DNA of 64,000 nucleotides. Origin: Bretschneidera sinensis. Its lineage: Eukaryota; Streptophyta; Magnoliopsida; Brassicales; Akaniaceae. Position 1 is the stretch's first letter. Each line of letters begins with the position of its first letter. A program made the position numbers and the translations under genes. The notes beneath the pieces are model-generated. The model worked only from the letters and a program-made list of their open reading frames with translations, was not told the origin of the DNA and did no database searches. Of this stretch, positions 33,400-45,732 are shown piece by piece. The stretch is from assembly GCA_023935145.1 (NCBI GenBank), contig CM043699.1, positions 68,116,638-68,180,637 on the forward strand, in the 5' to 3' direction.

Positions 33400-34120
33400 T
33401 GTGTGATGTAGGTTTGTCTTCACACAAAGATAGAGGGTGATCAATGGTATGCTAATAGTGTATGCTCAAAGTATATAACTAGTGATCAAAGCATTATTTT
33501 AGAGCTAACTCCAAATGATAGTTGACATGTCACCATTGGAGATGACACGAAGATGAAGATCATTAGATATGGTAAAGTTGGTAAAAAAATTTCAATCATT
33601 GATCATGTCTTGTTTGTACAAGATCTTAAGCATACTTTGTTTAGCATTAGTCAATTATATGATAAAAGCAATAAAGTTATATTTGAGTTCTCTCATTGAC
33701 TTATAATAGAAATCAAGAGTAACAAGATCAAATTTGATTGCCAAAGACATGAAAATGTCCATATAGTAGACCTCAAACTTTTGCCTTCGAAAAATGAAAA
33801 ATGTTTTTTAGCTTTTAGTGAAAACTCATGGTTATAACATAGAAGGGTTGACCTTGTGAATATGGATTTAATACAAATGCTTTCTAGAAAAGATTTGGTT
33901 ATTGATATTTCAAAAATTAAATTTGAAAAAGACAAGTTTGTGATGTTTGTCAAATGGAAAAACAAACTAGGATTTCTTTTAAATCCAAAAATGTTATTTC
34001 AACTTCTATACCATTACAAATTTTACATATAGACTTATTTGGACCAATTAGAACTATCAGTCTAGGTGGCCATCAATATACTCTTGTATTTAAAAAAAAA
34101 GATCATTTTATGGTCTAAAG
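33400..34120 (+). pseudogene. copia protease and integrase N-terminus
   Basis: The protease start reads WYANSVCSKYIT where copia elements have W-x-x-DSGC, so the catalytic Asp is replaced by Asn. Next come VLFVQDLKHTLFSISQLYD and the GAG-pre-integrase region with the zinc-binding block decayed across frames (SWL-stop-HRR, DLIQMLSRKDLVI, IKFEKDKF). It breaks off near 34100, before the integrase catalytic core. Dead. Confidence 0.75.
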
Positions 34121-34227
34121 CAATCTTCACAACAATTATATTTAAAAACTGAACAAGCAATATTGTAGATAGGGTTGAAAATGAGCCCATTTGACCATTA
34201 GATGTATGGGTGGAAATGTAAAGACAA

Positions 34228-35160
34228 AAAAATTGCAATATTGTCTCTAAATCACATATGGGATTGAAATTCAACATGAAGGACATGCGAGAAGTGTCCT
34301 ATGTTCTTGAATTAGAATCACAAGAGATAAAGATTCTAAATTACTGTATTTGGATCAAGAGAAGTATCTAGAAAATCCCTCAAAAGGTTTAGCAACATGT
34401 ATATGAGTAAGCCTACCTACTCCTATTAGTAAAGCCATATATCTCAGTAATGAAATGAGTCCAAAAATTGATGCTGAGAAAAAGGAAATGAGTAGGTTCC
34501 CATATGCATGTGTTGTCGGAAATTTAATCTATACAATGATAAGTACAAGGCCAAATAAATCACATATAGTAGGATTAGTTAGTCATTGTCAGATTAATCC
34601 AGGAAAAAATGGCAAGCAGTTAAAAGGATAGTTAGATACTTAAATGAACAACTGGTATGAAATTGTGCTTTGGAATAGGCAAATTGGAGTTGGTTCGATA
34701 CTTGGATGCTAACTCAACAAAGATCAAGATGATAAAAAATATACTAGTGGCAATATTTTTCTATTTGGAGGAACTGTGCTTCTTGGCTGAGCCAGAAGCA
34801 AGGATGTGTTTCAAAGCATTCAATGCAGACATAGTACATGGTATGCAGAGTAGCGACAAGTAATGTGGTACAGTTACAATGTTTATTTAATAGCCTAGAT
34901 ATATGCACTCTAATAGAAAAGGTTAATATGCTTTGTGATAATAAATCCACTATTTCATTGATTAAGAATGGGGCTAATAGTCCGAAAGGCAAACATATAA
35001 ATGTTCACTATCATTACATATTAGAATTAGTGGCCAAAGGTAAGATACAAGTGGATTATCTTCCATTCGAGGAAATGCATTGCTGACCCCATAACCAAGG
35101 GGTTAAGTATAGAAAAATTTAAAGAACATTTACCTCAATTGGCCTTAGAGCTTAGTTGAT
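34228..35160 (+). pseudogene. copia RT end and RNase H, different element
   Basis: Text: LLYLDQEKYLEN, PYACVVGNLIYTMISTRPNKSHIVGLVSHCQINPGKN, KKYTSGNIFLFGG, then decayed RNase H, and the end LPFEEMHC-type / IADPITKGLSIEKFKEHLPQLALEL-stop. Frames shift repeatedly. It does not continue smoothly from 34120, so it is either another copia or the same one after a large deletion. Confidence 0.75.
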
Positions 35161-35831
35161 GAGGTGTGTTGGTATGTTGTCCATAGTGAATCTGGTCCTT
35201 TGGGGACACTTAAGTAGCAGTGTCTTTGATATAAGTTTCACTAAGTGATTGGTAAAAGGTTTAAGGTAGAAAAGTACTGATATAATGTCGGGGTTTACTG
35301 AAAACCAAAAAAGATTGTGAAGTCCACTGAAAGTGGTTGAGGGAATCTAGAAAGTCAAGTGGTGCAATAAAAAATTCATTAGAAAATCTCAATGAAAAAA
35401 AAAAACTAGCCCTCTCAATGATGTGATTCGAGGAGGAAGTAGTTGGGTTCTAATGCAAGTTAAAGGTCGAGCATTGGCTAACGAATTAATAAAAATTCTT
35501 ATGTGGTTTGAAGCATGGACATTGAGATGCCTCATTCTCGGTACTTAAGGTCATGTAGTCTTTTCAGCTTGTAGTGTGTAGTCACTAATTAACCATGACA
35601 TGAAGACATGTGCTCATGGGCAAAAGGGTGTAGTTGGATTGTTTGGTTCAAGGAAACTCTTATATGCGTGTGTTTTAACCAACAACCACTCATATAAGAT
35701 AGGTATAATCTTGATGATGAATAGAAGGAATTGTGAACCTCCTATTCGGGTCTTGTTGATGTCCATGGAATGTTATCTATCTATCGTGATATAGCATGCA
35801 CAAGTGAGAGCTAAAGGATCTAATAGATCTA
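35161..35831 (+). other. copia 3' untranslated region
   Basis: Sequence between the pol stop and a probable PPT ('gcacaagtgagagct', 35800-35814). A short open frame at 35600-35794 shows no domain. Confidence 0.45.
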
Positions 35832-36260
35832 TATTGGTGTAAACACCCCATCCCCATAGGCTGAGATTTATAGAATCACACCCAATAGCTCAAGAGATGT
35901 TACCTTTCACATAGTGCATGTTTGGGTGTGGTTTTAATAGGAGACCCAACTTTTTGAAGAGTTATGTCTCATAGCACTTTGGTTATAGACAAAACTCTTT
36001 GAAGAGATGTGTCAACACCTCTTGGTGTCTATAAATATGTGGAGTTTATTTCATTAAAACTTGCTTAATGATTATCCATCAAGATATCTCCTAACCTACT
36101 GTGTGGTACCCAGTCTAACAACATCTCCTATTTTAAGATCCTATATCATCATTCATCAATCAACCACTCAATTCGGTTGTAAAAAATTTGAGCTTTTCGA
36201 ATTGGCAATAACTTTTGTTCAGTGACTTTGTGGGTGTGGCCAGTTAGACTACGATAACCT
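35832..36260 (+). mobile_element. Probable copia 3' LTR
   Basis: Begins TATTGGTGTAAACACC (a decayed TGTTGG start) just after the PPT-like tract. TATA box CTATAAATA lies near 36030. The right end is not clear because the 5' partner is absent. Confidence 0.45.
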
Positions 36261-37177
36261 CAATTTTTTTTGTTTTTTTTTTTTTGTTTAGGCCATGATA
36301 TAACCCCTCTATACTAGTTTCTAAGGCAAACAAAAGTTGCAATCACTTTAGAAGTTTATAAGTGAAAACATGAAGTTGGAAGCAATAGACAACCCGCTAA
36401 TCAGAACCAATTTTTCCATATTTTTCTCTACTTTCAGTTAGCCCGAAAATATAATATTACGCTCAAAGAATTAAAAAATAAATCTTTCTTTAAGTTATTG
36501 CATTTTCTCCTATTTTTTTAAGCATAGAATGTTATAGTAAAATAATCTTAACACTATCATCACACGTTAAATGTGTTATATATTATTTAATATATACATA
36601 ATTAAAGATATTAAATGTAATATATTGCCCAACCCACCTTATTTTTTTAATTTTCCAAGCTTGGCCTTTTTTTTTTAAATCAAGTCTAAATTTTTATCCA
36701 AGCTTGGTCCATTAATCAAATTTCTTGTCTAAGTCCATAAAACCAATGGGCTAAGCGAGCCGATCAGCTCTACTAGAGCATCACCTTCATCGAACTAGAT
36801 AACTTGGCTATGTTTCCCAATTTATTCACGAGTGAAGGCCCATAAAAATAAAATCTTGGACTAAGAAATTAGTGGATCTTCAAAAGAAATATTTGTAAGT
36901 TTCAATATGAATAATGATATGGATTGTGAACCATTCAAATTGGCGTTCGTTGCTTAAGGATGCTCATTTGTACGTTGATCATATATACCACAAGACTTGT
37001 AATAAGAGGACTTCTGTTTGGTTACTAAACAAATAGAAATAGGAAAAATAATTGTTTGTTTTGGTTTAGTACATCACAGAATCCAACTTTCAAGCAAAAT
37101 GGTCCTATTAGGTTCATTCAGTTGTGGGTTCAATTTATCTTGTTTTGAGTTGATGAATTTTGTTTGCCTAATCATAA
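36261..37177. other. Unassigned AT-rich region
   Basis: No gene, LTR end or repeat that I can support. The right part is presumably the original flank into which the Tat-like element inserted. Confidence 0.4.
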
Positions 37178-37382
37178 TGATGTGGGGAAAAATTCCCTGA
37201 CCAATGACATAACGACACATGACGCATTTCAAGGGCAAAAGGGCAACTTCACAGGAAAGATAGATTTACCAGTAAAGTGTCTACAGGTGGTAAAAAAGGC
37301 AAGATGGTAATTTCACACTAGAAGCCCAAATTTTGCTAAAACACTCTAGCCTATGGAAACCCTGGTCAAATCCTAGTCCTAC

Positions 37383-38756
37383 TGATGAGTGAAAAATATT
37401 GCATATTTTGGCCACTTAATTTACATTTGTTAGCTTAGGAATTTGTTACTTTAAGTTGTTTTCGTTGTTTTACAGGTTTACAAGCTTGGAAAGAAGTTTC
37501 ACTAAATTGCCAGAATTGCTCGTGCAGATCAGCCATTTTTGAGGATTAAACTGTATTGATTTAGGAAGAACCAGAAGATGAGCCATATATGCTTGGAAAG
37601 ATCCGGATGTCTATTTCTGGGGAGTTTTACGGATCAATAAAATGAATTTTCTAGAGAAAGTTATGGCAGTTTTAGTAGACAAAGGTCAGGTTGTGCATGA
37701 TTTCAGCGTGACAGATCAGCCATTTTTGAGGATTTAACTGTATTGATTCAGGAAGAACCACGAGATGAGCCATGTATGCTTGAAAAGATCCCGATGTCTA
37801 TTTTCTGGAGAATTTTACGGATCAATAAAATAATTTTTCTAGAGAAAGTTATGGCAGTTTTAGTAGACAAATGTCAAAGAGCAAAAACTGGAATCTGCAG
37901 TATCCCACATCGGATTGGAAGCATATTGCACTTGTAATATTTCCCTATATAAGCCCTTCTTCACTTCATCTTTAATGTACAATTCCTGAGCCACTTTGGT
38001 GTTTACCGGTGGATGTCCGCTACCATTCTGGTGGATCTCGAAGGCTTTGTCACCACAAGGGGAAGCACCGTCCGTCAGCGAGTGGAATTTCTCCTATGTA
38101 AAGTTATTTATTTATTTCTTTACATTTAGTTGTTTTAGTTTAAATGTTTAGTACTTTTATTATGAATTGTAGTTTCATAGTTACGAGTGGCTAGACTCTT
38201 CAGCTAAGGTTGAAGATGAAGCTCCGCCATTGTTTGGCATAGTAGTTCAGATTTGCTTGTACAAATCTGACAATTTTTAGTATAAATGTTCTGTCAATTA
38301 TTTGAGTTAATCTTATAATTGATTGAGTTTAAATTGTCTGTTGGATATTCCTTTTGTTTCATCTAATGGATACATTGAATGCTTTTCGATTAAATTGGAT
38401 TTTCTTTGTGATTTGTTGAGAGCGGATACATTGGATGCTTTTGGTTTAGTTGGGATATTCTTTGTTTTTTGTCTTATAGTTGGATTCATGGAATATTTTG
38501 ATAGGCTATATTTTTAGAACATATATGCTTAACTTCGGTGGGGTGGATTTGGAAACCTTAGTGTTTTAATTATTAGTTTTTAAAAATCAATTTAGTTTAA
38601 TTTTAATTTCTTTTGCAAATTATCATCTGAAATTCGGAACTAGGTTAAAATAGAGTTAGTTTAGATTAAATTATATTTTCACAACGCAATTTCCTGTGAA
38701 TTCGACCTCGCACTTGCACAACGCTATACTGCAAACGACTCGTGCGCTTGCGAGTA
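37383..38756 (+). mobile_element. Solo Athila-like LTR inserted in the Tat-like LTR
   Basis: Starts TGATGAGTG and is full length against 2521-3805 (inverted) except that it stops at 'cgagta', lacking about 17 terminal bases ('...aaaactcacaaca'). Flanked by cctac at 37378-37382 and 38757-38761. No internal region is present, so it is a solo LTR. It contains a 187-bp internal duplication (37526-37884). TATA box CTATATAAGC is near 37944. Confidence 0.85.
37526..37884. repeat. 187-bp tandem duplication inside the solo LTR
   Basis: 'agatcagccatttttgagg' begins at 37526 and again at 37713, and the following text (GAAGAACC...GATGAGCC...GCAGTTTTAGTAGACAAA) is repeated with some changes. Other copies of this LTR have it once. 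Confidence 0.88.
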
Positions 38757-39069
38757 CCTACTAAGACACTCATCTCATGAAAATCTAATCTTATTATGAT
38801 ATCCAACATTAATTACTTTCCTATTGGTATTCTACCTCTAACACTATATAAGGGGGCTCTCGCCATCAAAGGAACACATTCATAATTCACTCTGAAATCT
38901 CTAGTTTTTTTGCTCTCTAAGACCTATACTAATTTAGGCATCAAAGAGTCCCCCCGGAGGCACAACCCCTTCGATCCTCCTCTGACTTCTTAGGTTTCTT
39001 TTACCTTTGCGTGCGTAGGTACCATGTCCCGACCGTTCGATTACCCGATAGATTTTTGGCATCAACAGA

Positions 39070-39088
39070 TTGGAACCTTCTGTGGGAA
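39070..39088 (+). promoter_or_regulatory. Tat-type PBS
   Basis: TTGGAACCTTCTGTGGGAA two bases after the LTR, a decayed form of TTGGTGCCGTCTGTGGGAA. Confidence 0.8.
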
Positions 39089-40469
39089 GTCTTTAGAAGA
39101 AGAGCTCAAGCGTCAAGATGCCACCCAAGAACTCTGACAAATATGTCACAACCATCGTGGTCGCCACCCGAGCCACTAGTAGCGGCCAACGCAATGGTTT
39201 TGAACTCATAACTATCCAAGAACATCCCACTTTTTGTCAAAACCCCAATGATCCATCTGATGGGCGGTTCTGATAAGACCAACATTCCCAATCAAATCGA
39301 TCGGTTAACAAAGCCTAGGATATGATAAAACAAAATTTAGATGCCCCAGTCACACAGGAGCAATTTATGGAACTCACTCAGCTGGTGGCAGACTTGGCTG
39401 CTAAACTTCGGGGGCATACTCTTCCCTCTTAGCCCTAATCATCTCAATAAATCCTTTGGCTAATGAGGCACTAGAACTTGAGCCACCAAGTGCACACTAA
39501 ATCCACCATAAGGTCTACCCCTAAATATGAAGGGAAATCATGAGGTTATTCTGTCTCTAAAAATTATACTGACTTGGATAAGAAGCTAGAGGAGATGCAC
39601 AGAAGAATAGTTGAAGTCTTCAAAAGAAGAGGCATTGACGTCCTAGATGAGCTCAACTCCCAAGATCCTCCTTTTACATAGGACATCCTCGACGCCCCAC
39701 TCCCTCAACACTTCAGAATGCATATCTTCAAGGCATACAATGACACCATAGACCCTATGGACCACCTTTAGCTTTACAAAACAACCATATTGTTGTACCG
39801 CCACCCAAACACAGTCTTGTACTGAGCCTTTCCTTTAACACTCGAGCAAGCCACCAGTACATGGTATTCTCAACTCAAACTAGGGAGTATCAGTTCTTTC
39901 AAAGACTTCAACTGCACCTTCTCTACCCACTTGCTCAGTTGTAAAGGACCACGAAAGTCCTCAAAAAGCATTTTCAGTATCATTCAACGCAAAGGAAAAA
40001 GACTCCAATAGTATATCTTGCAATTCAACATTACAACATGGGAAATTCCTGAACTTAATCCTAAGATCCAGATGCTTGCTTTAAAAAACGAACTCAGGTA
40101 AAGGATCTTTAGCTTCAAACTCATTAGGCACCCAACTAAATATATGAATGAAATTCTCGCCTGAGCGGAGGAGTACATACTTGTTAAAGAGGATAAGGTA
40201 TTCTGAAGATAAAGATAAGAAGGAAGGGAGAAGTGAAGCAAAGAAACTACCGAGTTGAAAGACAACCCACCAAAAAAACCCGCCAAGAGGGTAGTGAGAA
40301 TACAACTCGCACGTTTGACAGTTAAACTCATCTCAATATACTCAGGATAAATATATTGATGAATATTTGGGACCGTGATATCCTTTGTTGGCCTTCAAAG
40401 CCTCTATACACTAGTGGAAACAAAGACACAACCAAGTGGTGCTGCTTCTATAGAGATCATAAGCATGAT
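39089..40469 (+). pseudogene. Tat-like gag
   Basis: Starts MPPKNSDKYVTTIVVATRA near 39119. Then QFMELTQLVADLAAKL, a long degraded spacer, ILDAPLPQHFRMHIFKAYNDTIDPMDHL, AFPLTLEQATSTWYSQLKLGSISSFKDFNCTFSTHLL and MLALKNELR in the capsid region. Near 40441 the text CCFYRDHKHD marks the zinc-finger-like motif typical of Tat/Ogre gag. It is interrupted by the solo Tekay-like LTR and resumes DTEEYHGYLK at 42397. More than ten stops. Confidence 0.82.
40465..40469. repeat. TSD of the solo Tekay-like LTR (atgat/atgac)
   Basis: atgat before the LTR and atgac at 42397-42401 after it; one mismatch. Rejoining restores RDHKHDTEEYHG in the Tat gag. Confidence 0.7.
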
Positions 40470-42396
40470 TGTAACGACCAATCCCGGGTTGGCCACCCTC
40501 GAGACGGTATCATCACATTTTGAAAATCCCAGCATGACACATATATGCAAAAATGAAAATAAATAACACCAAAAGAAATTTTTACATCAATCCTCATCCT
40601 TCAACTAGGGAGTTACATCAATATGATCTTTAAACATTATATACAATGTAAAATGCATGAATATTTACAAATAAATTTTTATTTTATTTTCTCATTAGTC
40701 TGAGGATGTTGACATGTATGTGGCTTACAGAAAATGATTTCGTCTGACTCTCAATCCACCAGACTATTTGTCCTGTCTGCTACCTGAAATCATTGTACAA
40801 TGAGGGATGAGCTTCACAAGCTCAATGAATTAAATTTACTAAAAATATTCAGTTTGTATGAATTGCTTTTAATATTTAATCAATTATTTCTCATATGATT
40901 GGATAATAGTATGTAGTCTAATATTTAAATAATTACTATCACATCATACTTCTATGTCTTTTTCTCACTATAACTGTCTCTCTGTGAGACTCATTTATCT
41001 ATAAATAAAATAAATGCATAATATCCACAACATTTCAGTAATAAAATCAACATGTAAAACAAATGTATGCATGAATTATTATTAGGGAACGTCTTCCCAC
41101 ACGTCGACATGTTTTTATCTTAGACCGGCTGCCTTCCCAGTTATTTCATTCTTATTTAAACCGACTGCCTTCCCTGTTCTTTTATTCTTATATAAACCAA
41201 CTACCTTCCCGGTTCTTTTATTTTTCATTTAGACTGGTTGCTTTCCCGGTTCTTTCATTTTCATTTAGACTGGCTGCCTTCTTGGTTCTTTTATTCTCAT
41301 TCAGATGCATATGAAAACTGATATGAATATGTATATAACTAATAAAATAAAAACAAGCATGTATTCAGACATTTGAATTAGTTATCCTGATTATTCTCAA
41401 ATTATTATTTGAAAATTTCACTAAATTCTTCTCCTCAGATATCACATCAATTTATCAACCATAAATCATCAAGAATTTATTTATCACCATCATTATTAAA
41501 TCAACTCTTTGTTCTAATAATATTTCTTTTCACATAATAATTTTCTACATGTCCAATATTCATATCATATTTATCAACCCAAATTTTATCTACCACTAAA
41601 GCATACACTAATAATTTATTTTAATACTATCACTAGATATTTGGTTTTTATTTAGATTACTTTAAGTAAATCTAACTCACCACATAGCACTTAAAACTAC
41701 CCGTGGATCACCTTCTTGCCTTTCCCGTTCTTCTCAGTAATTTCTCCAGGTTGCTGATCATCAACACCTGACATAATATTTATATTAAATTTCTAATTAA
41801 ATCTTCAATTCTTCATAAACCACACCCTTTGAAAAGTCCTTGAATTTCAGGAAATTTCATAAATGCTAAAAATTCAAAAATAAACATTACATTATTACCT
41901 TAAGTTTTTCTGATAGCTTTTCGTGACTCTTTATAAAATTCCCCCGTAAACCCCTTGAAAATTTTGCTCTTTCAATTTTTCTTTAGGTTTCCAAGTGTTT
42001 AAGGAAATAAAGAAATTGAAGGAAAACTTAAATGAAATTCGGTTAAGTATATTTACGATTACATAATATATATATAAAAATTTTTGAAATCAGTGGCAGC
42101 CAAAGGCAAAATCCTTCTCAGCATTTTAACTCCCTAAGCCTCCATGTTTCCTTGCACTTATGATACATGCATGCCTTCAATTTTCCTTTGGTAGCAGGTG
42201 CTGCCACCTACTGCCACGTTTCTGTGGGTTTATTTTTCTTTTCTTCTTCTAGGACGTCTCGACGTCTTTTAAATTTTTTTCCCAAAATAATTATTTTATT
42301 TAATACTAAATCCTTTGCGTTAATATATTATTTAAATTTCATGTCATATTTATTAAATTACTTCTTTACCCTTACTTTATGATTACGGATATTACA
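40470..42396 (-). mobile_element. Solo Tekay-like LTR in Tat-like gag
   Basis: Plus-strand ends TGTAACGACC...GATATTACA (1927 bp). It matches 60239-62862 in order: head block 'cccgggttggccaccct', 'tctgaggatg', 'gtctctctgtgag', CCGG repeats at 41120-41310, 'gtagcactta' and the terminal AT-rich part. No PBS or internal region on either side, so it is solo. It is shorter than the copy at 60239 partly because it lacks that copy's 167-bp duplication. Confidence 0.9.
41120..41310. repeat. CCGG-type short tandem repeat in LTR
   Basis: About five units of 'agaccggctgccttcccggttcttttatt'-like text, period 38-42 bp, same as in the other Tekay-like LTRs. Confidence 0.8.
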
Positions 42397-43160
42397 ATGA
42401 CACTGAAGAGTACCATGGATACTTGAAATGATGAAGATCGACCAAGATGGAGTCCCAGACGTGCATTCAAGCAATGCTTCGAGTGCTCTTCTAAATGGAG
42501 CTCCGAGCGAAGTCTTAAATGGAATCCTATGTGGAATCTAAGTAGAGGTAGTCAAGAAAACTAGCATTGTCAAAACAATAGAGACAACACTACCACAGTA
42601 ACCAGTACTAGCAAAACAATCCTTGGAGGATCAGTAGTTGGGGGATGATTATTGCAAGCCAAGAAAGCTTATGCCCAGTTAGTAGCTTTTGTCAATGGAC
42701 TGCACAAGAGGGTTAAGACTGATCAAGTGATTTTTTTACGGGCGATGACTTAGAAAGGCTGCAAATGCCCCAAGACAATGCCATGGTCATCACTCTATTT
42801 ATTTCGAATTACAACATGGAGCGAATCCTAGTTGATAGTGGGAGTTTAACAGATATTATATACTATGACGTGTTCAAGAAGATAAAATTGAAAGATGATC
42901 AACTCAATCTAATAGCTTCTCTGCTTTATGGTTTTTCAAGGCTGCTGATATCCGAATAGGGAAGTATAGTTTTACCTATCACCACGGGCTCAGCTCTTCG
43001 GTAAGCTGCCGTGATGACTACATTCCTGGTTGTCAAGCACCCGTCCTCTTATAGTGCCATCCTTGGAAGGCTTAATCAAAACAAAACGAAAGTATTAGTT
43101 TCCACTTATCATCTGAAAATGAAGTTCCCTGTCGAGAATGGTGTAGGAGAAGTTCAAGAA
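42397..43160 (+). pseudogene. Tat-like gag end and aspartic protease
   Basis: After DTEEYHGYLK and a degraded spacer, the frame at 42735-42957 gives FTGDDLERLQMPQDNAMVITLFISNYNMERILVDSGSLTDIIYYDVFKKI. VDSGS is the retropepsin active site with its Asp intact. After a stop at 42957 the family block FLVVKHPSSYSAILGRLNQNKTKVLVSTYHLKMKFP is visible. Confidence 0.83.
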
Positions 43161-43893
43161 AATCAATAAGCATCCCAATCCTGCTACCTCAACTCTATCA
43201 GGGGGCATAAGAAGGCAGAAAATCTATATTTAGAAATTAAAGACTTGCAAGACAAACTCAAAACTCGATAGGGCCAACTTATGAAAGAGCTAATAATTGT
43301 CCCCTTGAACTGAGGAAAAGACAAGAAGACTGTACAGATTGGATCTAGCCTATCGCAAGAGCTCAAAGAACCACTAGTCTTCATTTTCAGAAGGAACCAA
43401 GACATGTTTGCATGGTATACCTTCGACATACCGAGAATAGATCTATAAGTTATTGTCCATAAATTGAAAGTGGATCCAAACCACAAACTTGTGATCCAGA
43501 AGAAAAGATTTTTTGCCCCAGAACGGCAAAAGGCTATAGAAGAAAAAGTTAATAAACTTATCGTTACCGACTTCATACGGGAGGCCCACTACCCAGGCTA
43601 GGAATCTAATGTGGCCATGGTTAAAAAAGCGAATATAAAGTGGAGGATCTGTATAAAATTCATCAATCTCAATAAGACATGTCCAAAAGACAACCTCTTT
43701 CTTCCCTAGATAGACCAGCTGATCGATTCTACTTCAGGGTATGAATTACTCAGCTTTATGGATGCATACTTGGGATACAATCAGATTCTCATGTATGAGC
43801 CCAAGCAATCTAAAACTTCTTTTATCACCATTCAGGGCTTCTACTACTATAAGGTCATGCCTTACAGACTCAAAAAAATTGGAGCAACCTATT
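43161..43893 (+). pseudogene. Tat-like reverse transcriptase, N-terminal part
   Basis: Text: LKEPLVFIFRRNQDMFAW, HKLKVDPNHKLVIQKKRFFAPERQKAIEEKVNKLIVTDFIREAHYPG, NVAMVKKANIKWRICIKFINLNKTCPKDNLFLP, IDSTSGYELLSFMDAYLGYNQI, TSFITIQGFYYYKVMPYRLK. All fit the RT fingers and palm of Tat elements. Catalytic YVDD follows in the duplicated block. Several stops. Confidence 0.85.
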
Positions 43894-45727
43894 AGAGACT
43901 GGTTAATAAGATCTTTAAAGAATATATTGGAAGGAATATGGAGGTTTACGTCGATGATATGCTTATCAAGAGCACAAATCAGAGGACCATGTGTCTGATC
44001 TTGAAGAGGCCTTCGTAATAATCAGATATTATTAGATAAAGTTTATCTTTGGGAAGTTCACCTTTGGAGTCACCTTAGGTAAATTCCTCGGATTCATGGT
44101 TACCCAGCAGGGGATAGCCAACCTTGAGAAAAAAAAAAGTAATCCTGGATATGAGTTCTCTCCGTAATATTAGAGAATTCCTATGGCTAACTAGACGCAT
44201 CGTCGCTCTTAGTCATTTTATGTCAAAATCAGTTAAGAACTGCTTGCCTTTTTAGGGCACTGAAGAAAGCAAAAGACTTTTCATGGACTGAGGAGTGTCA
44301 GGTAACTTTTAAAGAACTTAAAGACTGTCTAAGCTCACCCTCTCTCCTAACCAAGCCTATTGAAGAAGAAGAGTTTTTTCTCTACATCGTCGCAATCTTG
44401 GATGTGATCACCTTTGTATTGATTTGAGAAGAAAGTGGGGCCCAAAAACCTATCTATTATGTTACCAAAGTTCTCCATGACATAGAGATATAGTACCACC
44501 CCATTGAAAATTTGGTATATGCCTTTGTAATATCGGCTTGAAAGCTAAGGCTGTACTTTCAGTCTCACACTGTCATAGTGATGACTGATCAGCTCTTGAG
44601 ACAAGTGCTACATAAACCTGATATTTCTGAAATGTTAGTAAAACGGTCCATAGAGTTGGGTGAGTTCAACATCGGTTACGAAGCCTTGGACAACCATCAA
44701 AGCAGAAGCTCTGGCTGAATTTATCATGGAAAGTATGCTCCCTGAAATGCCCCCCGATAGATAGGAACCTGAAATAACAAACCGACACTGGGATGGACGC
44801 TCTTGGTCGATGGATCCTCCAACAACATCGGTAGTGGTGCAGACTTATTCTCACTAATCAGGAGGGATTCACTGTTGAGTAAGCCCTCAGATTTGAATTC
44901 AAAGTTTTGAACAATGATGCTAAATATGAAGCATTGCTCGCATTAATGAAGTTGACGAAAACATTGGTTGCCAAAGCTTTAAAGGTCTACAACGATTCCA
45001 AACTAGTGATTAACCAAATGACCAATGAGTACGAAGTAAGAGGGGTGAAGATTATTAGGTACGTTGAAAAGCCGAAGAGCTAACCGTGACCTACAGAAAG
45101 TTCCTGATATCTCAGTTGCCTCGAGTACAAAATTCTAAAGCAAATGTCTTGGCTCGACTTGCTTCCTCTAGAAAATCTGATCTCACTCAGATTTTCTATT
45201 TGGAAACTCATGCCATACCCAACATTGATGAGCATCAAGTTATCCAAGTAGCCGAGGAATAAACCTGGGTAGATCCGATCCTCTAGTACTTACGGGATAG
45301 AAAACTCCCCAATCAAAAGAATGAAGCAATAAAAGTCCTTTCCTATGCCTCACGGTTTGCTATCATTGAAGGATAATTGTACAAGAAAGGGCTCACCACT
45401 CCATACTTGAAATGCCTTGGGCCAATTGATGTAGACTATGCTCTCCGAGAAGTCCACGAAGCTATGTGTGGAAACCACCTTGGGGTTAGAGCCCTAGCCT
45501 ACAAGATCCTCTGACATGGATATTACTAGCTTAAAATGCTACAAGATGCCATAGATATGGGCAAAAAATTCAAGACATGACAAGAATATGCTCTACTATC
45601 TCACCGACCCTTTAATCCACTGAGATCCATCTCAAGCCTCATTCCCTTCACCATGTGGAGAATGGACATCCTTGGACCTTCTCCCAAAGCTCCAAGGCAA
45701 AGAAAGCACATGATACTGGCTATAGAT
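43894..45727 (+). pseudogene. Tat-like RT end, RNase H, extra RNase H and integrase start
   Basis: RT catalytic motif VYVDDMLIKS at about 43950. Then FLGFMVTQQGIANLEKK, a degraded first RNase H, and the additional RNase H typical of Tat elements: FEFKVLNNDAKYEALLALMKLTKTL, LKVYNDSKLVINQMTNEYEVR, RVQNSKANVLARLAS. Integrase begins LREVHEAMCGNHLGVRALAYKIL and RPFNPLRSISSLIPFTMWRMDILGPSPKA; first catalytic D in MDILGP. The reading stops at DYF where the copia element is inserted (TSD cttca, 45728-45732) and resumes at 55243. Many stops, none suggesting function. Confidence 0.85.
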
Positions 45728-45732
45728 TACTT
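45728..45732. repeat. TSD cttca of the copia element (left)
   Basis: Matches 55243-55247 after the 3' LTR. Because of the duplication a further copy lies at 48563-48567. Confidence 0.92.

Larger units (their letters stand above)
37178..39067 (+). mobile_element. Tat-like 5' LTR, split by a solo LTR
   Basis: Left part about 37178-37382 (possible start TGATGTGGGG), right part 38757-39067, joined across the TSD cctac. TATA box CTATATAAGG lies near 38844-38853. It ends ...TTTTTGGCATCAACA immediately before a Tat-type PBS. The start is estimated; the end is secure. Confidence 0.7.
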
